NCBI RefSeq assembly: GCF_004331695.1
Contig: NZ_SJSL01000006.1
Coordinates: 124,001-188,000, forward strand
Direction: 5' to 3'
Length of the DNA stretch: 64,000 nucleotides
Source of the DNA: Pedobacter psychroterrae
GTDB taxonomy: Bacteria > Bacteroidota > Bacteroidia > Sphingobacteriales > Sphingobacteriaceae
In this document: positions 63,765 to 64,000 of the stretch, piece after piece
How the letters are laid out: every line of letters begins with the position of its first letter
Numbering within the stretch: the first letter of the stretch is position 1
Translations under genes and position numbers: made by a program
The notes under the pieces: generated by a model
The model's input: only the letters and a program-made list of their open reading frames with translations
Database searches by the model: none
What the model was told of the DNA's origin: nothing

Positions 63765-64000
63765 CTAAAAACCAACATTTAAACCAATATTATAAACCCG
63801 CTGAAGTGGATAATCCAAACCGTTTCCGGCCATCTCAGGATCCCACAGCTTGAAATTACTGAAGGCGAAAAGATTTCTCGCGCTCGCATAAATCCTAAGG
63901 TTGCTGAGTCCGAATCTGGTCAGTAACTTTTCTTTTGGTGTGAATCCAACCTCGACCTGCTGCAGACGCAGAAATGCACCGTCACGCATCCACCAGTTGG
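63765..64000 (-). CDS. SusC/RagA-family TonB-dependent importer, 3' end only (PUL2)
   Basis: The last about 78 residues of an outer-membrane SusC barrel, cut by the right window edge. NWWMRDGAFLRLQQVEVGFT, a short LSNLRIYASARNLFAFS stretch and the terminal NIGLNVGF with aromatic end are the typical barrel end. Stop TAG at 63765. Co-transcribed with SusD. Confidence 0.95.
   Translation of the reverse strand, partial: NWWMRDGAFLRLQQVEVGFTPKEKLLTRFGLSNLRIYASARNLFAFSNFKLWDPEMAGNGLDYPLQRVYNIGLNVGF

Noticed and set aside
61772..63778. Longest start of the PUL2 SusD gene at 63778
   Set aside because: It lies within the end of SusC; AGGAGG and a proper signal peptide support the start at 63751.
1..64000. 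tRNA, rRNA, CRISPR, insertion sequence or integrase genes
   Set aside because: I found no cloverleaf, spaced repeat array, transposase or integrase motif; the few short repeats are listed separately.

Overview
The window looks like a chromosome segment of a Bacteroidota bacterium of the Sphingobacteriaceae, most like Pedobacter. The evidence is SusC/SusD outer-membrane glycan uptake pairs, many signal-peptidase II lipoproteins, A/T-rich leaders in place of strong Shine-Dalgarno sites, moderate GC, and families typical of the phylum (NamZ/DUF1343, DUF4959-5126-5000, DUF4998, GH99-like/WbsX). I found no tRNA, rRNA, CRISPR array, insertion sequence or integrase.

Layout. 1-1927 (+): 3' part of a phosphocholine-specific phospholipase C. 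1965-14997 (-): polysaccharide utilization locus 1 (PUL1), transcribed GH71/99-like, SusC, SusD, SusC, SusD, GH99-like (WbsX). It lacks a local sensor, but two 16-bp direct repeats with a 22-bp period lie just upstream of its first gene. 15135-19755 (-): an FtsX/LolC-type permease, a GH43 enzyme, and a three-gene set of membrane protein, DesK-type histidine kinase and NarL-type regulator. 20442-37321 (+): a two-gene Tc (ABC) toxin locus, a fused TcB-TcC protein of 2506 aa and a TcA subunit of 3099 aa, closed by a strong terminator. 37435-39212 (+): a NamZ-type muramidase lipoprotein and two small genes. 39235-44043: a multi-PAS hybrid-free histidine kinase facing a probable oxygen-sensing pair, a FixL-like heme-PAS kinase and a receiver fused to a Crp/FNR DNA-binding module. 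44162-49163: scattered accessory genes (AHSA1 protein, AraC regulator, short-chain dehydrogenase, SGNH hydrolase, topoisomerase IB) with two gene-poor stretches. 49241-53224: housekeeping genes (fmt, class IV aminotransferase, rluD, ACC deaminase/D-cysteine desulfhydrase family). 53214-64000 (-): PUL2, transcribed SusC (partial), SusD, two surface lipoproteins, GH9, ThuA-like, NagX-like membrane acyltransferase, GH20 and GH18, pointing to an N-acetylhexosamine-containing glycan.

Most interesting are the Tc toxin with its unassigned C-terminal cargo domain, and the compact FixL/REC-FNR module, where the FixL-FixJ-FixK cascade known from rhizobia appears condensed into two overlapping genes with an FNR-type palindrome upstream. 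Functions are read from motifs and family knowledge; no database search was run.
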